Source of the DNA: Vaginisenegalia massiliensis
GTDB lineage: Bacteria; Bacillota; Bacilli; Lactobacillales; Aerococcaceae
DNA: 64,000 bases
Direction of reading: 5' to 3'
Assembly (NCBI RefSeq): GCF_900604935.1
Contig: NZ_UWPC01000005.1
Coordinates: forward strand, 62,001 to 126,000
Positions 39,153-47,385 of this stretch are shown here, one piece after another. The translations under genes and the position numbers were made by a program. The notes under the pieces were generated by a model. The model worked only from the letters and a program-made list of their open reading frames with translations, was not told the DNA's origin and did not search any database. Positions within the stretch are counted from its first letter, which is position 1. Every line of letters starts with the position of its first letter.

Positions 39153-39257
39153 ATTGAAGCTCCTTCACTCGCCACTGGTTTGCGACGTATAACTTTATCC
39201 TATTGTATCATAAAAGTGAGCGTGACTCTTACCTTTTACAACTTTGATTTCTTGCAC

Positions 39258-39287
39258 AAAAAAAGGTTGCCCTTAGGCAACCTTTTT
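39258..39287 (-). terminator. Terminator after the secreted protein gene
   Basis: AAAGGTTGCC and GGCAACCTTT form a perfect 10-bp stem with a 4-base loop and a T tract on the minus strand. Confidence 0.93.
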
Positions 39288-39305
39288 ATTCTCTAACTTT
39301 TAGAA

Positions 39306-40328
39306 TTAGTTACTTGATGCTTCAGATGATGATTCTGCACCAGCTTCAGGAGCTTTTTGAGCTTCTTCAGGAACTTGCACATCTTGAGCTTCACCTAAAC
39401 CAGAGAAAGTAAAGTCTAATTTGATGTTTAATTTTTCTGGTGCATCATTTGCTGCGTTTAAGCTTGCACCTGATGCATCACTTTCAGCAGCTGTAGTTGT
39501 TTCTGGTTGACCCGCAGCAATCATTTCTTTTAATGGTAAAGTAATATCAGCTACCATCTTAGTTAATTGGTTAGTCTTCTTATCATAGTGAGTTTCGATA
39601 ACAGGATTATTCTTTAAGAATAAAGCTAGTGTTTCAGGACTATACATTTTGTCAAATGCCTTCTTCATTTCAGCTTCCATTTCAGGAGTCATTTCTTGTC
39701 CTTGGGTTTTTGCTTGTTCTTTAGCTTGTTCTAAAGATTTTGTTTTCATGGCTTCAAAATCATAAGCTTTATCTAAGTCAGCATATAACTCTTCCGCTTT
39801 GATGTCTTTCTTTAAAGTGAAGATATATTCGTTACCTTCTTCTTTAAAGTCCATGTATTTTTCTTGTAAAGCTAATTGTTCTTTAGTTGGTTCTTTATAT
39901 TGTGCTTTAGCTTCGTCATATTGTTTCTTAAAGTCATTGACGTATTGAGTAACATCAGCTTGTTGCCATTGATCATTCATTTTGAATGCGGCTTTATTAT
40001 CTTTAATGTAAGCTTCTAAAGCAATTGGTTTAGAACCAGCCATTTGTGATGCTAAATTCCCTTTAAGGGCTAACATAGGGGCAGCTTTAAGGTCAAATTG
40101 GAATTCACCATCAACCGTACCGATTTCTTCTTTATTACCTTTATCTTCAGAGGTAATAGTAATATTGCCTTTGAATAAACCAGAGTCAGCATTTTGATTA
40201 GCTTGGCTAATCTTTTTGATCACATCTTGAACATTGGCCGCTGCTTGCGCTGTAGGCAACACTGAAAGCACTAACATGAACGCCACTAAAACGCTCGAAA
40301 TCCATTTCATCGTTTTCTTCATACACAT
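39306..40328 (-). CDS. Secreted protein of unknown function
   Basis: The 340-residue protein opens with a signal peptide (MKKTMKWISSVLVAFMLVLS, cleavage likely after AQA-A). It has no lipobox. The mature part alternates beta-type stretches (KGNITITSED, GEFQFDLK, LKLDFTFS-like) with a long charged helical region at about 130-230. It resembles the loose group of secreted proteins with a LolA/LppX-like half-barrel, but I cannot place it in a named family. The tail is Ala/Glu/Ser-rich. The start at 40328 has AGAGG 6 bases upstream; ATG at 40322 is an alternative. It is a single-gene unit. Confidence 0.75.
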   Translation of the reverse strand: MCMKKTMKWISSVLVAFMLVLSVLPTAQAAANVQDVIKKISQANQNADSGLFKGNITITSEDKGNKEEIGTVDGEFQFDLKAAPMLALKGNLASQMAGSKPIALEAYIKDNKAAFKMNDQWQQADVTQYVNDFKKQYDEAKAQYKEPTKEQLALQEKYMDFKEEGNEYIFTLKKDIKAEELYADLDKAYDFEAMKTKSLEQAKEQAKTQGQEMTPEMEAEMKKAFDKMYSPETLALFLKNNPVIETHYDKKTNQLTKMVADITLPLKEMIAAGQPETTTAAESDASGASLNAANDAPEKLNIKLDFTFSGLGEAQDVQVPEEAQKAPEAGAESSSEASSN

Positions 40329-40448
40329 ATCATTCCTCTCTAAGTTGTTGTCTTCATGATAACACAAGATATGGTCAATCCCCTAACAATATGAATGCTA
40401 ATTCAAAAAAATCTTTAGCCTCAGATAATTTGTACGGATATCCGCTAA

Positions 40449-40466
40449 CTATCAGATAAATGATAG
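40449..40466. repeat. Small palindrome upstream of the secreted protein gene
   Basis: CTATCA and TGATAG are separated by 6 bases in an AT-rich stretch about 120 bases upstream of the start at 40328. It could be an operator. No regulator is suggested. Confidence 0.35.
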
Positions 40467-40493
40467 CTATAGTACTGTTGTTCTGACTATAAA

Positions 40494-40524
40494 CAAATCC
40501 ACGCAAAAGTTTCTTGCGTGGATT
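40494..40524 (-). terminator. Terminator after the sugar transferase
   Basis: AATCCACGCAA and TTGCGTGGATT form a perfect 11-bp stem with a 7-base loop. The minus-strand tail TTGTTTATAG is modestly T-rich. Confidence 0.75.
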
Positions 40525-40558
40525 GCCTAATTAAAATTCTAGCTATTTGATTGTATTC

Positions 40559-41950
40559 TTAGCGAATGATCGTCATTTTTTCAGCAAAATCTTGCCAATC
40601 TAATGTGCGTGGTCCTTCCTCATCAAGACCCCGGGCTGACACTTTATCGAAAAGAATCTTGACTGTTTGGAAAAGTAATTTAAAATCAAACGCCAAGGAA
40701 TAATTCTTAATATACAGTAAATCAAAATTCAATTTACTGTTAAAGTCGGTTGAGTATTTACCATATACTTGCGCATAGCCGGTAATCCCTGCCCGTACAT
40801 GATGGCGCAAGGAATAATAAGGGTTTTGCTCTTTAAACTGTTCAACAAAGAATGGCCGTTCAGGACGGGGGCCAACTAATGACATGTCCCCTAGCAACAC
40901 ATTAATAAGCTGTGGTAACTCATCAATTCGCGTTGAACGGATAAATTTACCTACCCGAGTAATTCGCGCATCGTTAGACGTGGCCAATACTGGTCCTGAT
41001 TGCGCTTCAGCTGTTGCTGTCATTGAACGGAACTTCAAGATATTAAAGTGGCGGTGGTCTTTGGTAATCCGTTCTTGTTTATAGAAAATAGGCCCAGGTG
41101 AATCCATTTTAATCGCCAACATCGTCACAAGCATAATTGGGGAAGCCACAATCAATAAGACTAAAGAAACTAGAATGTCGAAGCTTCGTTTTACGAAATC
41201 ATCTTCTGCAGAAATTTTAAACGGAGAGACTTCAATGATACTTTCATCTTCAAAATTCATGATATTTGGATTAACCATCATCAAATTTTGAAACGTTGTT
41301 GAAATAAATAGTTTCTTATTGTGACTCATCAGGTAATCATAGATCCGAATCCGTTCGGGTTCGTCAATATCTCCTGTTAGATAGACAATATCAACTTGAT
41401 CCGATAATTCGCGAACATGTTGATAATAATTAGATAAGACAGCATGAGAGACCACATGACGTCGATTGGACATCATATCAAAATTGCGAACGGCTTCCAA
41501 AACTCGGTCTGATTGGCCGACGACCATGACCTTCTTGACACCCCGGAAATGATGATAGGCTTTATATACAATAGAATTGAATAAGAACATCACCAAGGTC
41601 CCAACAAAAAAGTTGATCAAGATAACGGAGCGCGGGAAGGTTAACCAAGACCCTGCATAAGTCAGAGCCATCATATAAATATTTAGCACAAATTGACTGA
41701 GCATCGAAAAATAAAAGAGATCAGTTAGGGTTTTATTGTAAAAAATATAGGTTCCGAACAAGATATTGATGACAACAAAGCCAATCAAAATCCATAAATA
41801 CGATCCTTGTAGAGCAGCAAAATTGCGTCCCGGTACTTGACCCATAAATTTAATCATAAAAGACAAATAGATACTCATCAGGGAAACTAAAGCCCCAATA
41901 ATCACCACGCCTAAGCGTAATATACTATTCCATTCATAGCGGTTATTCAC
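40559..41950 (-). CDS. Polyprenyl-phosphate sugar phosphotransferase, WbaP/EpsE type
   Basis: The 463-residue protein has five membrane segments: four in the first 130 residues and one near 270 before the catalytic domain. A central nucleotide-binding-like region lies between. The C-terminal catalytic domain contains PGPIFYKQERI, FKFRSMT-like ILKFRSM, RIDELPQLINVLLGDMSLVGPRP. It moves a sugar-1-phosphate to undecaprenyl phosphate to begin exopolysaccharide or capsule synthesis. The sugar is not predictable. No other polysaccharide genes are adjacent, which is unusual. The start is GTG. The leader can fold (see the inverted repeats upstream). Confidence 0.9.
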   Translation of the reverse strand: MNNRYEWNSILRLGVVIIGALVSLMSIYLSFMIKFMGQVPGRNFAALQGSYLWILIGFVVINILFGTYIFYNKTLTDLFYFSMLSQFVLNIYMMALTYAGSWLTFPRSVILINFFVGTLVMFLFNSIVYKAYHHFRGVKKVMVVGQSDRVLEAVRNFDMMSNRRHVVSHAVLSNYYQHVRELSDQVDIVYLTGDIDEPERIRIYDYLMSHNKKLFISTTFQNLMMVNPNIMNFEDESIIEVSPFKISAEDDFVKRSFDILVSLVLLIVASPIMLVTMLAIKMDSPGPIFYKQERITKDHRHFNILKFRSMTATAEAQSGPVLATSNDARITRVGKFIRSTRIDELPQLINVLLGDMSLVGPRPERPFFVEQFKEQNPYYSLRHHVRAGITGYAQVYGKYSTDFNSKLNFDLLYIKNYSLAFDFKLLFQTVKILFDKVSARGLDEEGPRTLDWQDFAEKMTIIR

Positions 41951-41968
41951 AGCTTACTTCCTTTCTTC

Positions 41969-42020
41969 AACTTAAACGAACGACACCTATTTACTGATGT
42001 TTAAGTTTAGCCTTTGGCTA
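41969..42020 (-). repeat. Inverted repeats in the sugar transferase leader
   Basis: AACTTAAAC (41969-41977) and GTTTAAGTT (41999-42007) form a perfect 9-bp pair. Next to it TAGCC-TTT-GGCTA (42008-42020) is a second hairpin. Both lie just before the AAAGGAAG ribosome site, so they may influence translation or be an operator. The remaining part of the gap up to 42153 is AT-rich, with TATAAT-like boxes but no clear pair. Confidence 0.5.
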
Positions 42021-42153
42021 GCGGTATAATTTCACCAACATATTATAATGATAATAAGGCAATTTATCTACCTTTTATCCATAATAATGCTTATTTTTAA
42101 GCTTTTGCTCCTTCTTGAGTCTGACTTTTAATTTAATTTAGTTATCCACAAAC

Positions 42154-42185
42154 AAAAAAACTCGAGTTGCTCTCCCAACTCGAGT
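42154..42185 (-). terminator. Terminator after prs
   Basis: ACTCGAGTTG and CAACTCGAGT form a perfect 10-bp stem with a 6-base loop and seven T residues on the minus strand. Confidence 0.93.
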
Positions 42186-42204
42186 AAATAGATCTACACT
42201 TTGT

Positions 42205-43191
42205 TTAGTCTTTAATTGCTGATTTGTAAGTTTCGCTAAATAATGGGCTTACAGAGCGATTTTCATGAACCCGTTTAATAGCTTCTGCTAATAATTCATC
42301 CACTGAGATAATATCTAATTTGCTTAATGGACGATCTTTTAATTGAATGGAGTCCGTCACAACCACACGTTTAATAGGAGACTCTTCTAAACGTTGGCAA
42401 GCAGGTCCAGATAAAATTGGGTGCGTACATGAAGCATAAACTTCTTTAGCCCCTTTATCAATTAACGCTTGCGCAGCTAAGGTAATTGTTCCAGCTGTAT
42501 CAATCATATCATCGATAATAATACATGTTTTTCCATTAACATCCCCGATAATATTCATTACTTCAGCTACATTTGGTTTTGGACGACGTTTATCGATAAT
42601 AGCAATTGGCGCTTTTAAGAATTCAGCCAATTTACGTGCTCGAGTCACCCCACCATGGTCAGGAGATACAACCACTACATCTTCTCCCACTAAATCTTTT
42701 TCTAAGAAATAGTTGGCAATAAGTGGAGCCCCCATCAAGTGGTCCACTGGGATATCAAAGAAGCCTTGAATTTGAGCAGCGTGTAGATCTAAAGTTAAGA
42801 CCCGATCCGCACCCGCCATTGTGATCATGTTAGCTACTAATTTTGCTGTAATTGGTTCCCGTGATTGGGCTTTACGATCTTGACGAGCATAACCATAATA
42901 AGGTAAAACCACGTTAATCGTTTTCGCACTTGCCCGGCGTAATGCATCAATCATAATTAATAGTTCCATCATGTGGTCGCTAACTGGGAATGATGTTGAT
43001 TGAATAATATAAACATGGTCCCCACGAACACTTTCTTCGATATTAACTTTGATTTCACCATCAGAGAAGTGTGAAATATTGATTTGGCCTAATTCAATCC
43101 CTACTTTTTCGGCTACTTTCTCAGCTAAAGGACGGTTTGAACTTAGTGAAAAGATTTTTAAGCTTGCGTCCGTGTAATGTTTTTCAGTCAC
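42205..43191 (-). CDS. prs: Ribose-phosphate pyrophosphokinase
   Basis: The 328-residue enzyme makes PRPP from ribose-5-phosphate and ATP for nucleotide, NAD and His/Trp synthesis. It has the ATP-binding [12 protein letters not shown] block, the metal site [11 protein letters not shown] and the PRPP loop [11 protein letters not shown]. The start is GTG, with a GGGGG-rich ribosome site upstream. It follows glmU by 20 bases in purR-glmU-prs. Confidence 0.97.
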   Translation of the reverse strand: MTEKHYTDASLKIFSLSSNRPLAEKVAEKVGIELGQINISHFSDGEIKVNIEESVRGDHVYIIQSTSFPVSDHMMELLIMIDALRRASAKTINVVLPYYGYARQDRKAQSREPITAKLVANMITMAGADRVLTLDLHAAQIQGFFDIPVDHLMGAPLIANYFLEKDLVGEDVVVVSPDHGGVTRARKLAEFLKAPIAIIDKRRPKPNVAEVMNIIGDVNGKTCIIIDDMIDTAGTITLAAQALIDKGAKEVYASCTHPILSGPACQRLEESPIKRVVVTDSIQLKDRPLSKLDIISVDELLAEAIKRVHENRSVSPLFSETYKSAIKD

Positions 43192-43211
43192 TCTAATATT
43201 CCCCCATTTAA

Positions 43212-44582
43212 TTATTTATTTAAAAATTTTTGCCAATAGTTAGAAATGTTGCTTTGTTCCACCCGCGAAATTGCTAGCGCTTCATCGGGAACATCGTTAG
43301 TGATGGTCGCTCCTGCGGCAATAAAGGCTCGCTGACCAATCTCAACCGGTGACACAATATTTGCATTACAGCCAATGAAGGCTTGATCTCCGACTTTAGA
43401 GCGGAATTTGCGCTTGCCATCATAATTAACAAAAATGGTGCCACAACCAATATTGATACCTTCACCTAAATCTGCATCGCCAATATAAGTTAGATGACCA
43501 GACTTAGTTCCTTGACCGATTGTTGAATTTTTGACTTCAACGAAATTACCAATATGTACGTCTTTTCCTAAATATGATTTAGGACGCAAATGAGCAAATG
43601 GTCCCACTGTTGCTCCCTCAGCTACGGTAGATGACTCAATCACCGATTGCGTAATTTTTACTTGGTCAGCAATTTGACTATCCACTATCTCAGTATTAGC
43701 GCCGATATAACATGACGATCCAATGCTAGTCTTGCCTTTGAGTAGGACACCATTCTCAATGACCGTATCTGGTCCAATCGTGACATCGGTTTCAATATAA
43801 ACCGTATCTGGGTTCATAAACGAAACGCCTGCCACCATGTGCGCTTGATTGATCCGTCGTGACATGATTTGGTTGGCCTGACTTAAGGCCCGACGGTCAT
43901 TTACGCCAAGGCTTTCTAAGTGATCGGCCATCACATGAGCGCCAACAAGGCCTCCATCCGCTTTGATTAATTCAATGACATCCGTTAAATAATATTCACC
44001 TTGAGCATTTTGGTTAGTCACTTTAGCTAGAGCTTTGAACAAGGCTTGATTATCAAAAACAAAGGTTCCAGTATTGATTTCTTTAATTTGACGTTGCTCT
44101 TCGGTTGCATCCTTATGTTCCACAATTCGTTCAACATCGTCTTGAGCAGATCGAACAATTCGTCCATAACCCGTTGCATCCGCCAATATAGCCGTAAGTA
44201 CCGTTGCTTGAGCACCACGGGCTTCATGCTGAGCAAAAAGCTCACTTAAAGTTTCAGCGGTGAATAAAGGCGTATCTCCACAAATAACTAAAGTCTGTCC
44301 TTCTTGATCAGCTAATAATTCAGCCGCTTGCAAGACCGCATGCCCTGTTCCCAGTTGCTCTTCTTGCATAGCATAGCGCGAAGCATCACCAAGAACTTCT
44401 TTTACTTGTTGAGCTCCATGTCCAATGATGGTGACAATCTCTTCAACCTGACTCGCCTTTACCGCACGAATTACATGTTCAACCATTGGCAAACCACATA
44501 CTGGGTGCAGAACCTTATAGAGGGATGATTTCATCCGAGTTCCTTTACCTGCAGCTAAAACCACTGCCATTCGTTTACTCAT
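43212..44582 (-). CDS. glmU: Bifunctional UDP-GlcNAc synthesis enzyme GlmU
   Basis: The 456-residue enzyme acetylates glucosamine-1-phosphate and uridylylates the product to UDP-GlcNAc, the peptidoglycan precursor. The N-terminal pyrophosphorylase domain has [11 protein letters not shown]; the C-terminal acetyltransferase is a left-handed beta-helix of hexapeptide repeats (for example [13 protein letters not shown]). The position between purR and prs is conserved in Firmicutes. Confidence 0.97.
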   Translation of the reverse strand: MSKRMAVVLAAGKGTRMKSSLYKVLHPVCGLPMVEHVIRAVKASQVEEIVTIIGHGAQQVKEVLGDASRYAMQEEQLGTGHAVLQAAELLADQEGQTLVICGDTPLFTAETLSELFAQHEARGAQATVLTAILADATGYGRIVRSAQDDVERIVEHKDATEEQRQIKEINTGTFVFDNQALFKALAKVTNQNAQGEYYLTDVIELIKADGGLVGAHVMADHLESLGVNDRRALSQANQIMSRRINQAHMVAGVSFMNPDTVYIETDVTIGPDTVIENGVLLKGKTSIGSSCYIGANTEIVDSQIADQVKITQSVIESSTVAEGATVGPFAHLRPKSYLGKDVHIGNFVEVKNSTIGQGTKSGHLTYIGDADLGEGINIGCGTIFVNYDGKRKFRSKVGDQAFIGCNANIVSPVEIGQRAFIAAGATITNDVPDEALAISRVEQSNISNYWQKFLNK

Positions 44583-44668
44583 CTAAACACTCCTAATCTT
44601 CTTGTCTCTCTTTCTATTATAGAATGACGCAAGCCATCCTGCCATAAAAAACTTTTCTTGCTTTAATT

Positions 44669-45511
44669 TTATTCTTTAAAGAAAGAGCCGGGTTTAATCC
44701 GCAGTTCAAAATGACGGGCATCTTCATTGAAGTTAATTTGGACTTGAACTAGTGACACATAGCGTGGTAATTCTTGTTTCTCTTGATCTGTATTTTCAGC
44801 AAAAACACAAATTCCCGCAGCTTGACATTCAAACTCTTCAAGCATGGTAAGGAGTCCGTTGATAGTTCCACCGTTTCGTAAAAAGTCATCGACAATTAAC
44901 ACTTTTGAACCCGGTGCTAAACTTCGTTTGGATAACTCCATCTTCATCACCGTTTGTAACGAACCCGATACGTAGTTAACAGATAAGGTTGACCCTTCAC
45001 TGTCACTTGAGCCCCGCCGAACCACCACATAAGGAACGTTTAAATAGCGTGCCACGGCCACGGATAATCCAATCCCTTTGGTTTCAATGGTCATAACCGC
45101 ATCAATTTCTTGATGTTGGTAACGGGTAGCAATTAATTTAGCTATCTTATTTAAGGTGATCGCATCTTCTAGGATATCAGCTACATAGACATAATTCCCT
45201 GGTAGAATACGCTTGCCATCTTGTAGTCGTTCTTCGATAGCAGCAAACAAGCTTTGGACTTCCTCTTCTTTAACGGCAGGATAGTAAATAACCCCACCAG
45301 CTACACCCGCCACTGTTTGGATGTTTCCTAGCTGATTATATTCAAAAACTTCCCGAACAAAATCAATATCTTCACTAATCGAGGACTTGGCGCAGTTAAA
45401 ATAATCGACAAATTGCGACAGACTAATGAGTTCATTGGGGTGTTCAACCAGATATTGACAAATATAGAGCATCCGGTGATTGCGTTTGATTTTTAGTGCT
45501 TCTTGTTGCAT
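44669..45511 (-). CDS. purR: Purine operon regulator PurR
   Basis: The 280-residue Gram-positive PurR has an N-terminal winged helix (about 1-75) and a phosphoribosyltransferase-like domain with the PRPP-binding loop VLIVDDFLRNGGT. PRPP releases it from PurBox DNA. It heads purR-glmU-prs, so it is next to the gene for the PRPP-making enzyme. Two PurBox-like sequences in its own promoter suggest self-control. GAGGGGGG precedes the ATG. Confidence 0.96.
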   Translation of the reverse strand: MQQEALKIKRNHRMLYICQYLVEHPNELISLSQFVDYFNCAKSSISEDIDFVREVFEYNQLGNIQTVAGVAGGVIYYPAVKEEEVQSLFAAIEERLQDGKRILPGNYVYVADILEDAITLNKIAKLIATRYQHQEIDAVMTIETKGIGLSVAVARYLNVPYVVVRRGSSDSEGSTLSVNYVSGSLQTVMKMELSKRSLAPGSKVLIVDDFLRNGGTINGLLTMLEEFECQAAGICVFAENTDQEKQELPRYVSLVQVQINFNEDARHFELRIKPGSFFKE

Positions 45512-45541
45512 CTTTTCCCCCCTCTCTTACAATGCTTATCT

Positions 45542-45596
45542 ATTATACCAATTAATACTAACTATTACACCGAAAATTTGGCTAAAGTTCGCAATT
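45542..45596 (-). promoter_or_regulatory. purR promoter with two inverted PurBoxes
   Basis: TATAAT with extended TGG is at 45542-45547. Box 1 on the minus strand (45584-45596), AATTGCGAACTTT, matches AWWWCCGAACWWT at 12 of 13 positions. Box 2 on the plus strand (45566-45578), TACACCGAAAATT, matches at about 10. They point toward each other, with 18 bp between their CG steps, and box 2 covers the -35 position. Confidence 0.65.
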
Positions 45597-45623
45597 TTTA
45601 TCACAATTTAATTTTTCATGAAC

Positions 45624-45677
45624 AAAAAAAGCTCATCGATCATTCACTGAACAAAGCAATAAATGAAAGATGAACTT
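45624..45677 (-). terminator. Terminator after adcB
   Basis: TTCATC/GATGAG and TCATT/AATGA arms with a small internal loop are followed by seven T residues on the minus strand. The loop is long, about 17 bases. Confidence 0.65.
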
Positions 45678-45684
45678 AGCTATT

Positions 45685-46497
45685 TTATCGACGGTGGGTG
45701 ATCAGACGATGAACCACCGTTACTAATATAAAAATCATAATAAAACATAAAGCAATCGATGCCCCTGGCGGGGTATCTAATTGATAAGATGCAGTTAATC
45801 CAGCGAAAATACCCAAAAAGTTAATAATTATACCAATAATAATAGCTTGACCAAAACTTTTAGAAATGCGAATCGCAGTCGCTGAAGGTATCACCATTAA
45901 TGCGGAAACTAATAAGGCCCCCACAATGGGCATCATTATTGAAATAGCTACCCCGGTTACTACCGAGAAAATGATCGAAATCCACTTAACCGGTAACCCA
46001 CTGGTATGCGCCGTCGCTTCATCGAAGGTGACCACATAAAGGGGCTTGCGGAAGATCAAGTAGAGAATACCTAGAATCAAGGCTAAGCCTAGCAGCATTT
46101 TAACCTCTTGATCTGAAATCAGAACAATGGAGCCAAATAAAAATTGTTCAATCTTAAAATTAGTCGCATTGCGATTCAAATTCATCAAGACTAAAGCAAC
46201 AGACATCCCGGTAGCCATCATCATGGCAATCGAAATTTCAGAATAGTCCCGATAAACCATCCGCAAATATTCAATCAAAACAGAGGCAACTACTACGACC
46301 AAAAGAGTGGTATAGGTCGGGTGCACTTGTAGGATAATTCCTAAAGCTACTCCGGCTAAAGAGATATGAGAAAGGGTATCCGCCATCAAGGACTGACGTC
46401 GCAAGATTAATAAGAGACCTAAGATTGGTGTAATCAATGAAATAGCTGCTCCGGCTAAGAAGGCACGTTGGATGAAGTCATACTGAAACATCTCCAT
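45685..46497 (-). CDS. adcB: Zinc ABC transporter permease AdcB
   Basis: The 270-residue permease has about eight to nine hydrophobic helices. It begins MEMFQYDFIQRAFLAG, close to streptococcal AdcB, and contains LRRQSLMADTLSHISLAGVA, the ABC-3 family signature. The start has GGAGGG 6 bases upstream and overlaps adcC by 43 bases. It forms the membrane part of the high-affinity zinc importer; the binding protein AdcA is not in this window. Confidence 0.92.
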   Translation of the reverse strand: MEMFQYDFIQRAFLAGAAISLITPILGLLLILRRQSLMADTLSHISLAGVALGIILQVHPTYTTLLVVVVASVLIEYLRMVYRDYSEISIAMMMATGMSVALVLMNLNRNATNFKIEQFLFGSIVLISDQEVKMLLGLALILGILYLIFRKPLYVVTFDEATAHTSGLPVKWISIIFSVVTGVAISIMMPIVGALLVSALMVIPSATAIRISKSFGQAIIIGIIINFLGIFAGLTASYQLDTPPGASIALCFIMIFILVTVVHRLITHRR

Positions 46498-47150
46498 TGG
46501 GTTCCCTCCTCTCTTACTAAGCGAATCTCGCGCGTATAATATCCTTCAATCTCATCATCGGCATGAGTCACCATCAAAATTGTTTTGCCATGATGTTGGC
46601 ATGCATGCCGTAGCAATTCATAGAAAGACCGCCGAGATTGGCGATCCATCCCTGTAGTCGGTTCATCCATGACAAAGAAATCCGGATCCTGGGCAAAAAC
46701 ACGGGCTAAACAAATCTTTTGCTTCTGACCTCCAGATAATTCACCAATCTTACGGTGACGAAACTGGGTCATGCCCACTGAACTTAAGGCACGATCAACA
46801 TGTTCATGATCTTGGCGACTTAATTTTTTAAACCAACCATTTTCCGAATAGCGACCCGATTCTACCAATTGCTGCACCGTGGAAGGAAAGCCTGCATTAA
46901 AAGAATTAACGTTTTGGGGAACATAGCCCACGCTTAATTTTTTCCCATCAGCAGTGGTTTTTGCCATCGTTACACTACCACTAGCTGGTTTCAATAAACC
47001 TAAGATAGTCTTTAATAGGGTTGACTTAGCCGCCCCATTCTCTCCCGTTAAAATAACAAATTCCCCTTGATTCACTTCAAAATTGACACGATTGAGCACT
47101 TGCTCCTTTTCATAAAAGAAGGACAAATCTTCTACTTTTAATATGTTCAT
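46455..47150 (-). CDS. adcC: Zinc ABC transporter ATPase AdcC
   Basis: The 231-residue ATPase closely resembles streptococcal AdcC. Walker A is GENGAAKS (residues 36-43), with Ala at the usual second Gly, as in that subfamily. It also has the block SFNAGFPSTVQQLVESGRY, signature LSGGQKQK, Walker B FFVMDEPTTGMD and the C-terminal WRCF. It is first in adcC-adcB. The promoter upstream carries a palindrome in the initially transcribed region. Confidence 0.93.
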   Translation of the reverse strand: MNILKVEDLSFFYEKEQVLNRVNFEVNQGEFVILTGENGAAKSTLLKTILGLLKPASGSVTMAKTTADGKKLSVGYVPQNVNSFNAGFPSTVQQLVESGRYSENGWFKKLSRQDHEHVDRALSSVGMTQFRHRKIGELSGGQKQKICLARVFAQDPDFFVMDEPTTGMDRQSRRSFYELLRHACQHHGKTILMVTHADDEIEGYYTREIRLVREEGTQWRCFSMTSSNVPS

Positions 47151-47190
47151 GTTAGCCCTCCTTGGGAATCATTCTAATCTACATTTTCGT

Positions 47191-47245
47191 GTAACTGTTA
47201 CTATTAGCCAAAAGACATCTTACCGACAATTATCACGTTTGTCAA
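47191..47245 (-). promoter_or_regulatory. adcCB promoter with palindromic operator
   Basis: TTGACA at 47240-47245 and TAAGAT at 47217-47222 are 17 bp apart. About 15 bases after the -10, GTAAC-A-GTTAC (47191-47201) forms an 11-bp palindrome. It resembles the streptococcal AdcR box TTAAC-N2-GTTAA but has one central base instead of two. Confidence 0.7.
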
Positions 47246-47295
47246 ATTCCCCTCTCCAAAATAGGCAAAATAAAGATAGCAACTAAAAATTGAAA

Positions 47296-47358
47296 TAAAA
47301 AATCCGTATCACCTTCTTGGCAAGTACAAGGCTACTCGCTTGGAATTTGATACGGATT
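47296..47358 (-). terminator. Terminator after the GTPase gene
   Basis: AATCCGTATCA and TGATACGGATT form a perfect 11-bp stem with a 36-base loop that may fold further. A TTTTTTATTT tail follows on the minus strand. Confidence 0.75.
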
Positions 47359-47385
47359 CATAATCAGAGTGATTGCAAAACAGGA

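Noticed and set aside
39205-39245. Partial symmetry (AGT-N7-ACT) upstream of pncB as an NAD-repressor site
   Set aside because: The symmetry covers only a few positions, and no known NiaR or NrtR pattern is matched.
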